From Sphingomonadales bacterium (GTDB taxonomy: Bacteria; Pseudomonadota; Alphaproteobacteria; Sphingomonadales; Sphingomonadaceae): a stretch of DNA of 64,000 nt. Below, in pieces: positions 54,857-64,000 of this stretch. Where the stretch lies: assembly GCA_014763545.1 (NCBI GenBank), contig JACXVD010000031.1, positions 1 through 64,000 on the forward strand. Reading direction: 5' to 3'. Below the pieces are notes generated by a model. That model was not told the origin of the DNA. It was given only the letters and a program-made list of their open reading frames with translations, and did not search any database. The position numbers were made by a program, and so were the translations under genes. How positions within the stretch are numbered: the stretch's first letter is position 1; each line of letters opens with the position of its first letter.

Positions 54857-56059
54857 ATGAATTACGAAGCGACCCTTTCGGCCGATGGCGGCGAAGTTCT
54901 GACCGAAGACGCGGTCTATGCCGACGAGGCAGGCGCCGCGCCCAAGGGCGGCCGCAAGCTGATCGTCATCCTGATTATCGCTGCGGTGATCGCGGCGGTG
55001 GGGCTGCTGTATTATTTCACCCATGGCAGCGAGGACAAGCCGTTCGCGCCGACCAAGGATGTGCAGGTGCCGGTGGTTTCGGTGATCGCGCCGGGCCGGA
55101 CGACGATCGAAGGCGAGATTGAGACGACCGGTACGCTGGCGGCGCGTCGGCCGATGCCGGTCGGCTCGGTCGGCGAAGGCGGCCGCGTGGTCGCGGTGCC
55201 GGTCGATGCCGGTGACTGGGTCAACCAGGGCCAGTTGCTGGTGTCGATCGACCGTTCGGTGCAGGTCCAGCAGATCGCCAGCGCGCGAGCCAGTGTTTCG
55301 GTGGCCGAGGCCGACGCGCAGCTGGCGCAGGCAAATCTCGACCGTGCGCTCAAGCTGGTTGCGCGCGGCTTCGTCTCGCAGGCCGATGTGGACCGGCTGA
55401 CGGCAACGCGCGATGCGGCGCGGGCGCGGGTCCAGGTGGCGCGCGCGCAGCTGGGCGAATTGCAGGCCCGCACCGCGCGGCTCAACATCTATGCGCCCGC
55501 GTCGGGCCTCGTGCTCGACCGCAGTGTCGAGGTTGGCCAGACCGTGGCCGGCGGCGGCACGCCGGTGTTCACCATCGCGCGCGGCGGCGAGATGGAACTG
55601 CTCGCCAAGGTCAACGAGGAAGAACTGTCCCGCCTGTCGCCGGGTGTGCAGGCGAGCGTGACGCCGGTCGGCAGCGACAAGAGCTTCAGCGGGCAGGTGT
55701 GGCAGATTTCGCCGATGATCGACCAGCAGAGCCGCCAGGGTACCGCGCGTATCGCGCTGTCCTACGCCCCCGGCCTGCGTCCCGGCGGTTTCGCCAAGGT
55801 GACCATCGCCAGCGGGCAGGTCGTGGCGCCGATGTTGCCCGAATCGGCCATCCAGACCGACGAGAACGGCGCTTTCGTGATGATCGTGGGCAAGGACAAC
55901 AAGGTCGTGCGGCGCAATGTGAAGACCGGCCTGGTTACCGAAAAGGGTATCGTGGTGCGCGAAGGCCTCACTGGCAACGAGCATGTGGTGCTGCGCGCCG
56001 CCGGGTTCCTCAACCCGGGCGACAAGGTCGAACCGCATCTGGTGAAGACCGGAAAGTAA
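54857..56059 (+). CDS. RND efflux periplasmic adaptor (membrane fusion protein)
   Basis: 400 residues from ATG 54857; GTG 54827 is in frame. One N-terminal membrane anchor (34-54), then the barrel-sandwich domain (VPVDAGDWVNQGQLLVSIDR), a coiled-coil hairpin (about 135-185) and the beta-barrel (GQVWQISPMIDQQSRQGTARI). Links the inner-membrane pump to an outer-membrane channel; no TolC-type gene is present here. It precedes the RND permease by 12 bases. Confidence 0.92.
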   Translation: MNYEATLSADGGEVLTEDAVYADEAGAAPKGGRKLIVILIIAAVIAAVGLLYYFTHGSEDKPFAPTKDVQVPVVSVIAPGRTTIEGEIETTGTLAARRPMPVGSVGEGGRVVAVPVDAGDWVNQGQLLVSIDRSVQVQQIASARASVSVAEADAQLAQANLDRALKLVARGFVSQADVDRLTATRDAARARVQVARAQLGELQARTARLNIYAPASGLVLDRSVEVGQTVAGGGTPVFTIARGGEMELLAKVNEEELSRLSPGVQASVTPVGSDKSFSGQVWQISPMIDQQSRQGTARIALSYAPGLRPGGFAKVTIASGQVVAPMLPESAIQTDENGAFVMIVGKDNKVVRRNVKTGLVTEKGIVVREGLTGNEHVVLRAAGFLNPGDKVEPHLVKTGK

Positions 56060-56071
56060 CGGCATCCAGCG

Positions 56072-59000
56072 ATGAACATGCGCAATATCTCTGCCTGGTC
56101 GATCCGCAACCCGATCATCCCGATCGTGCTGTTCCTCGGCCTGCTCGTGGCGGGCATGGTCTCGTTCAACCGGATGACGGTGTCGAACATGCCGGACATC
56201 GATTTTCCGGCGACGAGCGTCAGCATTTCGCAGCCCGGCGCGGCCCCGACCGAAATCGAGACCCAGATCACCCAGAAGGTCGAAGCCGCGATCCGCTCGA
56301 TCCCGGGGGTCAACCAGATCTCCTCCACTGCGCGCGAAGGCAACAGCCAGACGATCGTGCAGTTCGATCTCGGGATCGACCCCGATGTCGCGACCAACCA
56401 GGTCAAGAACGCCGTCGACCAGGTGCGCGGCGATTTGCCCGACGGGATCATCGAGCCGCAGGTCACCAAGCTGGAGGCCGGCGGCGGCGGCCCGATCGCC
56501 TATTTCGCCGTCAATGCCGACGACATGACGATCGAACAGCTCAGCTGGTTCATCGACGATACGATTGCCCGCGAACTGCTCAGCATCGAGGGGATGGCGA
56601 CAGTCAGCCGCTCGGGCGGCGTGGACCGCGAAATTCGCGTCGTGCTCGACCCGGCGCGGATGCAGGCGCTGGGCGTCACCGCAGGGCAGGTCAACACCGT
56701 GCTGCGCCAGACCAATGTCGACGCCGCCGGCGGCCAGTCGGAAATCGCCGGTGCGCGCCAGTCGGTGCGCGTGCTCGGCAATGCACGCGATGCGAACGAT
56801 CTCGCCAACAAGGAAATCAACCTCGGCAATGGCCGCACGGTCAAGCTCAGCCAGGTTGCCGATGTCAGCGATCAATATTCGGAAAAGACGCGCATCGCGC
56901 GGCTGAACGGGCGCGAGGTCGTGACCTTCAGCATGGAACGCGCCAAGGGCGCGTCCGAAGTCGCGGTTTACGATGGCGCGATCAAGAAGCTCAAGAAGAT
57001 CGAGGAAGACAATCCCGGCGTTCACTTCACCCAGCTGTTCACCTCGGTCGATTACACCAAGGGGCAGTACAACAGCTCGATGGAGGCGCTGGTCGAAGGC
57101 GCCGTGCTGGCCATCGTCATCGTGTTCCTGTTCCTGCGTGACTGGCGCGCGACGATCATCAGCGCGATCGCCATCCCGCTCTCGGCGATTCCGACCTTCT
57201 GGTTCATGGAATTGATGGGCTTCAACCTCAATTTCCTCTCGCTGCTCGCGCTCAGCCTGGTGGCGGGTGTGCTGGTCGATGACGCGATCGTGGAGATCGA
57301 GAACATCGTGCGCCATATGCGCATGGGCAAAAGCGCCTACCAGGCGGCGATCGACGCGGCGGACGAGATCGGCCTGGCGGTAGTCGCGACCACGTTCTCG
57401 ATCGTCGCGGTGTTCCTGCCGGTCGGGCTGATGCCCGGCATTTCGGGCCAGTTCTTCAAGAATTTCGGCCTCACCGTGGTCGCCGCGGTGCTGATGAGCC
57501 TGGCCGTGGCGCGCATGATCACCCCGATGATTGCGGCCTATTTCCTCAAGTCGCATGGCCATGCCGAACATGCCGGTGGCCCGGCGATGGACCTCTATAT
57601 GAAGATCCTCGCCTGGACGCTCGATGCGCGCAAGGCACGCGCCGCGCTGGCCAAGCTGACCTACGTCCCGCCACGTTTCGCCTATTATGTGCTCGCACTG
57701 GTGGTGGGTGCGGCGGCCACAGTCGCCAGCGCGGTGATGGCGCATAGTGCGGCGGTTGCCGCAGAGCAGGACCCGCCCTCGGGCTTCGGCCATGTCCTCG
57801 GGCTGCTGTTCGGCTCGTTCCTGCCGGCCACGCTGGCGGTGATGCTGCTCAGCCTGATCGTCGGGCTGATCGTAGCCCGGGTTCGCGGCGCCGAGGGCCA
57901 TGGCTGGGCCGCTCGCTGCCGCTTCTCCGGCAAGCGCGCGCTGGCCTATGCCCGCGATCACCGGTTCTGGATGTTCTGCGGCGGCTTCACCTCCTTTGCG
58001 GCGACCATCGCCCTGATGATGTTCCTGCCGCAACAGTTCCAGCCCAATGCCGACGAGGACACCAGCCGGGTCAACGTCGAAATGGTCCCGGGCACCACGC
58101 TTGAACAGACCGCGATGGTCACCAAGCAGGTGAGCGACATCCTCGTCGCCCAGCCCGAAGTGGCGCGCGCGCTGGAAAGCGTGCGGGTCGGCGGTGCCAA
58201 CGTCTATATCGGCCTGGTGCCGCGTAGCGAGCGCGAGGCGACCAGCACCGAATTCGAGCGCCGGATTGCGCCGCAATTCCTCAAGATCCCCGATGCGCGC
58301 GTAACCTTTGCCTCGCAATCGGGCGGGTTCGGCAGCGGGCGCGACATCACGGTGATGCTGTCGAGTTCGAACCCCGAACTGCTCGACAAGACCGCGCGCG
58401 ATCTCGTCAAACAGATGGAGGGCATCCCCTCGCTGGTTGCCCCGCGCATCGCGGCCGACCTCCAGCAGCCCGAACTGCAGATCGTGCCCCGGCTCGACCT
58501 CGCCGCCCAGCTGGGCGTGACCACCGCTTCGCTGAGCCAGGCGATCCGCATCGCGACCCTGGGCGAGATTGACCAGAATGCGGCGAAATTCTCGCTCAGC
58601 GACCGGCAGATCCCGATTCGCGTGGTGCTCGACAAGAATTCGCGGCGCGACATCTCGGTGATCGAGAACCTCCCCGTGCCCACCGCCAGCGGCGGTTCGG
58701 TGCCGCTCAAGACAGTGGCGGATATCCGCTTCGGTGCGGGACCGACGCAGATCCAGCGTTTCAACCAGTCGCGCCGCATCCTGGTCGGTGCCGATCTGGC
58801 CGAAGGCCAGGTCAAAGGCCCGGCCATGCAGGCGATCCAGAACCTGCCGATCATGAAGAACCTGCCGCAGGGTGTGTCCAACGCCCCGGTCGGCGAGGAC
58901 GAATGGCAGGCGGAGATGATCACCAATTTCATCACCGCCGTGGTTAGCGGGATCTTCCTCGTCTTCGCGGTGCTGGTGCTGCTCTACAAGCGCTTCGTCT

Positions 59001-59521
59001 CGCCGCTGGTCAACATGACCTCGCTGCTGCTGGCGCCGCTGGGCGGGCTGATCGCGCTGGGCATCGCCGGGCAGCCGATTTCCATGCCGGTGTATATCGG
59101 CATCCTGATGCTGCTCGGCATCGTGGCGAAGAACTCGATCCTGCTGATCGACTTCGCGCTGGAAGAGATGCAGCGCGGCGTGCCCAAGCTGGAGGCGATC
59201 ATGGAGGCCGGGCACAAGCGCGCCCAGCCGATCGTGATGACGACCGTCGCGATGACCGCGGGCATGGTGCCGACTGCCCTGTCGCTGAGCGGCGACGGTG
59301 CATGGCGCGCGCCGATGGGCATTACGGTGATCGGCGGACTGATCCTGTCGACCCTGCTGACGCTGGTGATCGTGCCGGCGGGCTTCAGCCTGGCCGACGG
59401 CTTCGAGAAGCGCATCGGCCCGTGGCTGCGCAACCGCTTCCTGACCTACAAGCCGGGTGACGAGCACGAAGCCGGGGCGCACTTGCCACCGGCGCGTCCG
59501 GAGGCCACACCGGCCGAGTGA
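56072..59521 (+). CDS. RND efflux permease with an unusual ~110-residue insert
   Basis: 1149 residues; typical HAE1-family permeases have 1020-1060. Standard parts: N-terminal [54 protein letters not shown] with the proton-relay Asp pair ([11 protein letters not shown]), and a C-terminal [21 protein letters not shown]. Between about residues 515 and 625, after the first membrane bundle, extra sequence adds two hydrophobic helices and a polar loop. Substrates unknown; the DDAIV motif puts it with drug/HAE pumps. The gene ends in a GTGA overlap with the DUF445 gene. Confidence 0.92.
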   Translation: MNMRNISAWSIRNPIIPIVLFLGLLVAGMVSFNRMTVSNMPDIDFPATSVSISQPGAAPTEIETQITQKVEAAIRSIPGVNQISSTAREGNSQTIVQFDLGIDPDVATNQVKNAVDQVRGDLPDGIIEPQVTKLEAGGGGPIAYFAVNADDMTIEQLSWFIDDTIARELLSIEGMATVSRSGGVDREIRVVLDPARMQALGVTAGQVNTVLRQTNVDAAGGQSEIAGARQSVRVLGNARDANDLANKEINLGNGRTVKLSQVADVSDQYSEKTRIARLNGREVVTFSMERAKGASEVAVYDGAIKKLKKIEEDNPGVHFTQLFTSVDYTKGQYNSSMEALVEGAVLAIVIVFLFLRDWRATIISAIAIPLSAIPTFWFMELMGFNLNFLSLLALSLVAGVLVDDAIVEIENIVRHMRMGKSAYQAAIDAADEIGLAVVATTFSIVAVFLPVGLMPGISGQFFKNFGLTVVAAVLMSLAVARMITPMIAAYFLKSHGHAEHAGGPAMDLYMKILAWTLDARKARAALAKLTYVPPRFAYYVLALVVGAAATVASAVMAHSAAVAAEQDPPSGFGHVLGLLFGSFLPATLAVMLLSLIVGLIVARVRGAEGHGWAARCRFSGKRALAYARDHRFWMFCGGFTSFAATIALMMFLPQQFQPNADEDTSRVNVEMVPGTTLEQTAMVTKQVSDILVAQPEVARALESVRVGGANVYIGLVPRSEREATSTEFERRIAPQFLKIPDARVTFASQSGGFGSGRDITVMLSSSNPELLDKTARDLVKQMEGIPSLVAPRIAADLQQPELQIVPRLDLAAQLGVTTASLSQAIRIATLGEIDQNAAKFSLSDRQIPIRVVLDKNSRRDISVIENLPVPTASGGSVPLKTVADIRFGAGPTQIQRFNQSRRILVGADLAEGQVKGPAMQAIQNLPIMKNLPQGVSNAPVGEDEWQAEMITNFITAVVSGIFLVFAVLVLLYKRFVSPLVNMTSLLLAPLGGLIALGIAGQPISMPVYIGILMLLGIVAKNSILLIDFALEEMQRGVPKLEAIMEAGHKRAQPIVMTTVAMTAGMVPTALSLSGDGAWRAPMGITVIGGLILSTLLTLVIVPAGFSLADGFEKRIGPWLRNRFLTYKPGDEHEAGAHLPPARPEATPAE

Positions 59522-60801
59522 CGGCACCGGATCCTAACCACCAAGCCATGCGCCTCTCCGGCGCGGCCCTGCTGCAGGACCGTTCGCGGCGGATGCGCAT
59601 CGTGGCGACATCGATGCTGGTCGCCATGGCGGCGCTGTTCTTCGTCGCCCGCCATTTCGCCGGCACGCATCCGGCGTGGGGCTATGCGCTGGCCTTCTCC
59701 GAGGCGGCGATGGTCGGCGGGCTGGCAGACTGGTTCGCGGTAACCGCGCTGTTCCGCCATCCGCTGGGCATCCCGATCCCGCATACGGCGATCATTCCCG
59801 AAAAGAAGGATCGCATCGCCGAAACCATGGCGGAGTTCCTCCGCGCCAATTTCCTCACCCCCGCGGTGGTCGCCCGGCGGATGCGCGAAATGAATATCGC
59901 CCGCGCGATGGGCAATTTCCTCTCCGAACCCGGAGAGGGCCGCGAAAGCCGGATCGGCGCGGGGGCCGCGGCCTTGCTGGCCGACATCCTCGAATCGCTC
60001 GATCAGGAACGGCTTGGCGGGCAAGTGAAGGCGGGGATGCTGCACCAACTCGAAAAGCTCGAGATCTCGCCGCTGCTCGGGCAGATGTTGCAGACCGCGA
60101 TTGCCGACCGGCGCCATCTGCCGCTGATCGACAGCATGATCCGCTGGGCCGGGCTGGTGCTGGAGGACAATGAAGAGCTGGTCCGCGCGACGATCCACGA
60201 ACGCGCCAATGTCGTGCTGCGCTGGACGGGGCTGGACGAACGGCTCGCCAATTCGGTGCTCGACGGGCTGTACAAGCTGCTGGCCGAAGTGCTGGTCGAT
60301 CCCGAGCATCCACTGCGGGGCAAGTTGCAGGAAGGGCTCGACCAGCTGGCGGTCAATCTGGTCGAGGATGCGGAGACGCGCGCCAAGGTCGAAGGGTTGA
60401 AGCGCGAACTGCTCGCCAATCCGGCGCTCGGCAGCTGGTGGACCGGGGTGTGGGAACGGGTCCGCGCCGGGCTGATCGCGATGGCGCGCAATCCCGATCG
60501 CGCGATGTCGGGCCAGTTCGGCCATGCGCTGGCAGAACTCGGCGGGCATCTGCGCGACGATCCCGCGCTGCAGGCCCAGATCAACCGCTTTGCCCGGCGC
60601 ACCGCCGTGGGCCTCGCCACCCGCCATGGCGACCAGATCGTCCGGCTCGTGTCCGAAACGGTCAAGCGCTGGGATGCGCAGACGGTCAGCGGGCGGATCG
60701 AAAGCGCGGTCGGCCGCGACCTGCAATTCATCCGCATCAACGGCACGCTGGTGGGCGGGCTGGTCGGGGTCACGATCCACACGCTGGACATGCTGCTGTG
60801 A
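59518..60801 (+). CDS. DUF445 membrane protein
   Basis: 427 residues from GTG 59518 (GTGA overlap with the permease). Membrane anchor around 30-45, then a motif-rich segment (EAAMVGGLADWFAVTALFRHPLGIPIPHTAIIPEKKDRIAETMAEF region, conserved pieces GGLADWFAVTALFRHPLG and PHTAIIPEKKDRIA) and a long helical body; a hydrophobic segment at the very end (NGTLVGGLVGVTIHTLDMLL). Widespread and of unknown function. The GNAT gene starts in its stop (GTGA). Confidence 0.88.
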   Translation: MTAPDPNHQAMRLSGAALLQDRSRRMRIVATSMLVAMAALFFVARHFAGTHPAWGYALAFSEAAMVGGLADWFAVTALFRHPLGIPIPHTAIIPEKKDRIAETMAEFLRANFLTPAVVARRMREMNIARAMGNFLSEPGEGRESRIGAGAAALLADILESLDQERLGGQVKAGMLHQLEKLEISPLLGQMLQTAIADRRHLPLIDSMIRWAGLVLEDNEELVRATIHERANVVLRWTGLDERLANSVLDGLYKLLAEVLVDPEHPLRGKLQEGLDQLAVNLVEDAETRAKVEGLKRELLANPALGSWWTGVWERVRAGLIAMARNPDRAMSGQFGHALAELGGHLRDDPALQAQINRFARRTAVGLATRHGDQIVRLVSETVKRWDAQTVSGRIESAVGRDLQFIRINGTLVGGLVGVTIHTLDMLL

Positions 60802-61424
60802 CCGAAGGGCCCCTGCTCACCACCGAGCGGCTCGAACTATGGCGCCCCGTCGCCACCGACCACGCCGGGCTTTATGCGATGATGCAGTCGCCCGTTACGC
60901 GCCGGTTCCTCGGCAGCTGGGAGCCGAGCGAGGCGGACCTTCATGCGCGGCTGCTGCGCAATGCCGGCAGCTGGGCGCTCTATGGCTATGGCACCTTCAT
61001 GGTCCGCCGCCGGGGCGAGGGGCGGATCGTCGGCAATTGCGGCATCTTCCACAGCTGGCGCGGGCTGGGCGCGGATTTCGACGACCTGCCCGAAGCCGGC
61101 TGGATCCTCGCCGACGACCAGGTGGGGCAGGGCGTGGCGGGCGAAGCAATGCGCGCGGCCTATGCGTGGTTCGACGCGACCCACGGCCCGCGCCGCACGG
61201 TCTGCATGATCGACCCCGACAACACGCCCTCGATCCGCATGGCCGAAAAACTCGGCTTCACCCCCCTGCGCGCCGCGGAATTCGGGGGCGAGAAGGTCGG
61301 GCACGGGGTCTACCATCAAGCGCACCTGCACCAGCCCGGGCTGGCCCTTTCTCAACATGCCAGTCGGATAGTCCTTGGGAGTGACCCAAGTGCCGGGATT
61401 GCCCAGCGGCACCACCTCTCTTGA
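60798..61424 (+). CDS. GNAT family N-acetyltransferase with aberrant C-terminal tail
   Basis: 208 codons from GTG 60798 (overlaps the DUF445 stop). A normal acetyltransferase up to about residue 170: TERLELWRPVATDHAGLYAMM, WILADDQVGQGVAGEAMRAAY, MIDPDNTPSIRMAEKLGF. After GHGVY (about 61310) the frame runs on through sequence that is the antisense of the next gene, giving about 37 residues of unrelated sequence. The true end seems to have been deleted with part of the convergent gene. The core fold is complete, so it may still work. Confidence 0.7.
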   Translation: MTEGPLLTTERLELWRPVATDHAGLYAMMQSPVTRRFLGSWEPSEADLHARLLRNAGSWALYGYGTFMVRRRGEGRIVGNCGIFHSWRGLGADFDDLPEAGWILADDQVGQGVAGEAMRAAYAWFDATHGPRRTVCMIDPDNTPSIRMAEKLGFTPLRAAEFGGEKVGHGVYHQAHLHQPGLALSQHASRIVLGSDPSAGIAQRHHLS

Positions 61425-62027
61425 AAGAGTGCGATGCGCATCGACGTCGATGCCCCAATGGGTCAGGAGCTCGTCATTGCAGGTGCGCAATGAATCCATC
61501 GGGGTTTTCATCGGCCCAAGGTCAAGCCGCACGATGTCGTCACTCTTGGTGCCGAGGCCGAGCCAGACGATGCTCTCCTCTTCACTTGGTGAAAGCACCT
61601 TTTCCGGGACGTCCCTGTTCTCGCGCTTGGCGGCCAGTTCTTCCTCGCTCAGCGGCGCGAACCTGCCGGTGGAAATGATGAAGGATGGATCATATTGGCC
61701 AAGCGTGCCAATCAATGGCTCACTACGCTGGCGCAATTGGCTCGGCCCGAATTGGTAGTAAAGACCTAGGTAGTTTTTCGCCCGCCGCAACGGGGACCCA
61801 GCTACGACCAATTGGAAACTCGATGTAGTCCCATAATCTTCGAGGTAAAATGCAATTTGGGCATCGCCCGTGCCGAAGGTGCGGGCTAGCCGGCAACTGT
61901 CGTCGCCATAATTGACCATCCATTGCGACGACGGCTCGAGAACAAGCGGTTCCTTGGCCAACAGGGGGGCGTGCGGTCCCGCCATTACTATCCCGACAAG
62001 AACGGCCGATCGAAAGAGGGATTTCAT
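61308..62027 (-). pseudogene. Secreted hypothetical protein, C-terminus lost by deletion
   Basis: From ATG 62027: signal peptide (ending PHAPLLAKEP region), then SQWMVNYGDDSCRLARTFG, YLEDYGTTSSFQLVVAGS and YPTGMLRKGQPGLVQVRLMVD. In this family a TonB-C-like end of about 60-80 residues normally follows the VRLxVD strand. Here the frame instead enters the antisense of the GNAT gene at about 61308 and stays open to 60837 without further homology. So the last part is missing. The position of the break is inferred from the loss of likeness on both sides. Confidence 0.65.
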
Positions 62028-62064
62028 GCGAAAATAATAACCGGGTTTTCGCCAACAGCAAAAG

Positions 62065-62092
62065 AAAACCCCGCCGGCAGGGGCGGGGTTTT
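62065..62092 (-). terminator. Bidirectional terminator after etfA
   Basis: 11-bp perfect stem, AAAACCCCGCC/GGCGGGGTTTT (62065-62075 and 62082-62092), 6-base loop, with T-rich sequence on both outer sides. It is 24 bases after the etfA stop on the minus strand and can also stop plus-strand readthrough. Confidence 0.85.
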
Positions 62093-62116
62093 CCTTTTGT
62101 GTTGTCGGTTCGCGGT

Positions 62117-63046
62117 TCAGAGCTTGTCCATCAGCTCCGGCACGATCTTGTAGAGATCGCCCACCAGGCCGACGTCGGCGACCTGGAAGATCGGGGCGTC
62201 CTCGTCCTTGTTGATGGCGATGATGGTCTTGGAATCCTTCATCCCGGCAAGGTGTTGGATCGCGCCCGAAATGCCGATGGCGATATAGACTTCCGGAGCC
62301 ACGATCTTGCCGGTCTGGCCGACCTGGTAATCGTTGGGGACATAGCCCGCGTCGACCGCGGCCCGGCTCGCGCCCACGGCGGCGCCGAGCTTGTCGGCCA
62401 GCGGCATGATCACCTGTTCGAAGGTTTCGGCATCCTTCAGTGCGCGGCCACCGGAAACGATGATCTTCGCGCTGGTCAGTTCCGGGCGCTCGCTCTTGGC
62501 GAGTTCGGAGCCGACGAAGCTGGAGGTACCGGCATCGCCGGTGCCCGAAACCGCCTCGATTTCCGCATTGCCGCCCTCGGCAGCAGCCTTGTCGAAGGCG
62601 GTGCCGCGCACGGTGATCACCAGCTTGGGATCGCTCGACTCGACCGTGGCGATGGCATTGCCGGCGTAGATCGGCCGGGTGAAGCTCTTCTCGCCCTCGA
62701 CCGAGAGGATGTCGGAGATCTGCATCACATCGAGCAGCGCGGCGACGCGCGGGGCGATGTTCTTGCCGGTGGTGGTCGCGGGGAACAGCACCGCGTCGTG
62801 ATGGCCCATCAGATCGGCAACCAGCGGCGCGACATTTTCGGCCAGCTGGTGTTCGTAGGCGGCATCGTCGGCCACATGGACCTTGCCGACACCGGCGATC
62901 TTCGCGGCGGCTTCGGCCACCGCACCGCAGCCCGATCCGGCGACCAGCAGGTGGACTTCGCCCAGTTTCGATGCCGCGGTGACGACCGCGAGGGTCGCAT
63001 CCTTGAGCGTGCTATTGTCGTGTTCGACGTAAACCAGCGTCTTCAT
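62117..63046 (-). CDS. etfA: Electron transfer flavoprotein subunit alpha
   Basis: 309 residues from ATG 63046. N-terminal [23 protein letters not shown]-terminal FAD domain with [61 protein letters not shown] and [22 protein letters not shown]. Carries FAD and passes electrons from acyl-CoA dehydrogenases (such as that at 3903-5645) to ETF-ubiquinone oxidoreductase. ATG overlaps the etfB stop (TGATG). Confidence 0.97.
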   Translation of the reverse strand: MKTLVYVEHDNSTLKDATLAVVTAASKLGEVHLLVAGSGCGAVAEAAAKIAGVGKVHVADDAAYEHQLAENVAPLVADLMGHHDAVLFPATTTGKNIAPRVAALLDVMQISDILSVEGEKSFTRPIYAGNAIATVESSDPKLVITVRGTAFDKAAAEGGNAEIEAVSGTGDAGTSSFVGSELAKSERPELTSAKIIVSGGRALKDAETFEQVIMPLADKLGAAVGASRAAVDAGYVPNDYQVGQTGKIVAPEVYIAIGISGAIQHLAGMKDSKTIIAINKDEDAPIFQVADVGLVGDLYKIVPELMDKL

Positions 63047-63798
63047 CAGGCGACTCCCAGGGCTTTGAGCTTGGCGACCAGCGCATCGACATCGGCAACC
63101 TTTTCGCCCGCCTGGCGCACCGGCGGTTCGCTGACCTTCAGCGTCTTGACGCGCGGGGCGATGTCGACGCCGTAATCGGCCGGGCTCTTGGTCGCGAGCG
63201 GCTTGCTCTTGGCCTTCATGATGTTCGGCAGCGAGGCATAGCGCGGCTCGTTCAGGCGAAGGTCGGTGGTGACGATGGCCGGCATCGCCAGCTTCACCGT
63301 CTCCAGCCCGCCGTCGATCTCGCGCTTCACGGTCACGTGATCGCCCTCGACCTCGACCGTGTTGGCGAAAGTGCCCTGCGGGCGCCCCATCAGCGCGGCG
63401 AGCATCTGGCCGGTCTGGTTGCAATCATCGTCGATCGCCTGCTTGCCGAGGATCACCAGCCCGGGGGTTTCCTCTTCGGCGATGGCCTTGAGGATCTTGG
63501 CGACCGCCAGCGGTTCCACCTCGGCGCCGTCGTCCACCTGCACCAGGATCGCGCGGTCGGCACCCATGGCGAGCGCGGTGCGCAGCGTTTCCTGCGCCTT
63601 GGCCGGGCCGACCGAAACCACGACGATCTCTTCCGCCTTGCCCTTTTCCTTCAGCCGGATCGCCTCTTCGACGGCGATTTCGTCGAACGGGTTCATGCTC
63701 ATCTTGACGTTGGCGAGGTCGACGCCCGAACCGTCGGCCTTGACCCGCGGCTTGACGTTGTAATCGATCACCCGCTTCACGGGCACGAGGATCTTCAT
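63046..63798 (-). CDS. etfB: Electron transfer flavoprotein subunit beta
   Basis: 250 residues. [44 protein letters not shown] (family signature) and [28 protein letters not shown]. Binds AMP and pairs with EtfA in a 1:1 heterodimer. First gene of the etfB-etfA operon; promoter region upstream in the 137-base gap to the acyltransferase tail. Confidence 0.97.
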   Translation of the reverse strand: MKILVPVKRVIDYNVKPRVKADGSGVDLANVKMSMNPFDEIAVEEAIRLKEKGKAEEIVVVSVGPAKAQETLRTALAMGADRAILVQVDDGAEVEPLAVAKILKAIAEEETPGLVILGKQAIDDDCNQTGQMLAALMGRPQGTFANTVEVEGDHVTVKREIDGGLETVKLAMPAIVTTDLRLNEPRYASLPNIMKAKSKPLATKSPADYGVDIAPRVKTLKVSEPPVRQAGEKVADVDALVAKLKALGVA

Positions 63799-63935
63799 GG
63801 AGTTTCCTTCCTCTCGAATGCAGTTGCCCCGCCCTAGCTCGCGCTTACGTAAACGTCAACCGCGTGGCGGCCAATGCAGCTTCCATCGGCTGCCGCTTTC
63901 GCGTCGTTGGGGCAGGGCGTCAAGCGCGGGGGCGC

Positions 63936-64000
63936 TCAATCGTCGGGCGTGCGCAACGGGCGGGCGGGATTGCCGGCAACCACGGCATGCGCGGGCACAT
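63936..64000 (-). CDS. C-terminal end of a hexapeptide-type acyltransferase (5' end beyond window)
   Basis: The minus frame entering at the right edge encodes VPAHAVVAGNPARPLRTPDD and a stop at 63936-63938. The phrase VPAHAVVAGNPAR is typical of the last coil of left-handed beta-helix acyl- or acetyltransferases. Only 20 residues are visible, so the exact type cannot be judged. Confidence 0.6.
   Translation of the reverse strand, partial: VPAHAVVAGNPARPLRTPDD

Noticed and set aside
54803-59527. A 1574-codon open frame on the minus strand opposite the RND adaptor and permease
   Set aside because: The plus strand encodes two clear RND proteins. The antisense product has the His/Arg/Asp-rich composition typical of reading high-GC codons backwards and shows no domain.
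62099-63175. Plus-strand open frame of 358 codons opposite etfA and etfB
   Set aside because: Shadow of etfA/etfB, whose identity is certain; composition is His/Asp/Arg-rich without motifs.

Overview
The window looks like chromosomal DNA of an alphaproteobacterium of the order Sphingomonadales, most likely near Erythrobacteraceae. The reasons are very high GC with strong third-position GC, the cell-cycle regulators SciP and TrcR plus a canonical CtrA box, and typical alphaproteobacterial gene blocks (helicase-S4-fdxA with carD; proA-nadD-rsfS-rlmH-envC-ctpA-dsbB-coq7; bactofilin-M23 peptidase; etfB-etfA). It is densely coded. No gene-free stretch exceeds about 250 bases, and I see no tRNA, rRNA, insertion sequence, prophage or CRISPR array.

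Layout. 1-8.6 kb: a truncated glycine-zipper envelope protein, free methionine sulfoxide reductase, a membrane-anchored sorbosone/glucose-dehydrogenase-like beta-propeller, a DUF815 ATPase, an acyl-CoA dehydrogenase, the tRNA t6A enzyme Sua5/TsaC, two lipoproteins and CarD. 8.8-19.5 kb: a Sel1 protein between fdxA and carD, the fdxA/S4/SUV3-like helicase operon, an M23 peptidase behind a perfect CtrA box, hemB, a GNAT, a fused MFS/spermidine-synthase protein, gamma carbonic anhydrase and DUF167. 19.5-29 kb: a SulP transporter without STAS domain, truncated haemoglobin, DUF1993, a DNA ligase/exonuclease repair pair, clpA, DUF1192, a quinone oxidoreductase and a GST. 29-34 kb: a PlcP-like phosphoesterase and Agt-like glycosyltransferase (phosphate-starvation lipid remodelling) behind Pho-box-like repeats, trcR, and bactofilin with an overlapping M23 peptidase.

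34-45 kb: a decayed proA (internal deletion plus frameshift), an aldo/keto reductase, then nadD, rsfS, rlmH, an EnvC-like activator, ctpA, dsbB-like and coq7, followed by wecB-wecC for ManNAcA synthesis. 44.9-54 kb: fabI, a YihY/BrkB membrane protein and a DnaJ-type chaperone on the minus strand; pdxH, a CDF metal transporter and a PhzF-family protein on the plus strand; a serine hydrolase, mnmA and sciP. 54-64 kb: two GlsB/YeaQ membrane proteins, an RND efflux pair whose promoter carries a palindromic operator-like site, DUF445, a GNAT fused by an apparent deletion to a convergent truncated gene, etfA-etfB, and the tail of a hexapeptide acyltransferase.

Themes: cell-envelope growth and cell-cycle control recur (three LytM proteins, bactofilin, CtpA, CtrA box, SciP, TrcR), as do short operons coupled by 1-4 base stop/start overlaps and several TTG starts with good ribosome sites. 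Two independent losses of coding sequence (proA; the GNAT/secreted-protein junction) are the most anomalous features. I found no clearly new multi-gene defence or biosynthetic system. The best leads are the Pho-box/plcP/agt module, the CtrA-box peptidase, the start-codon hairpin at 7.0 kb, and the RND pump with an extra membrane insert.
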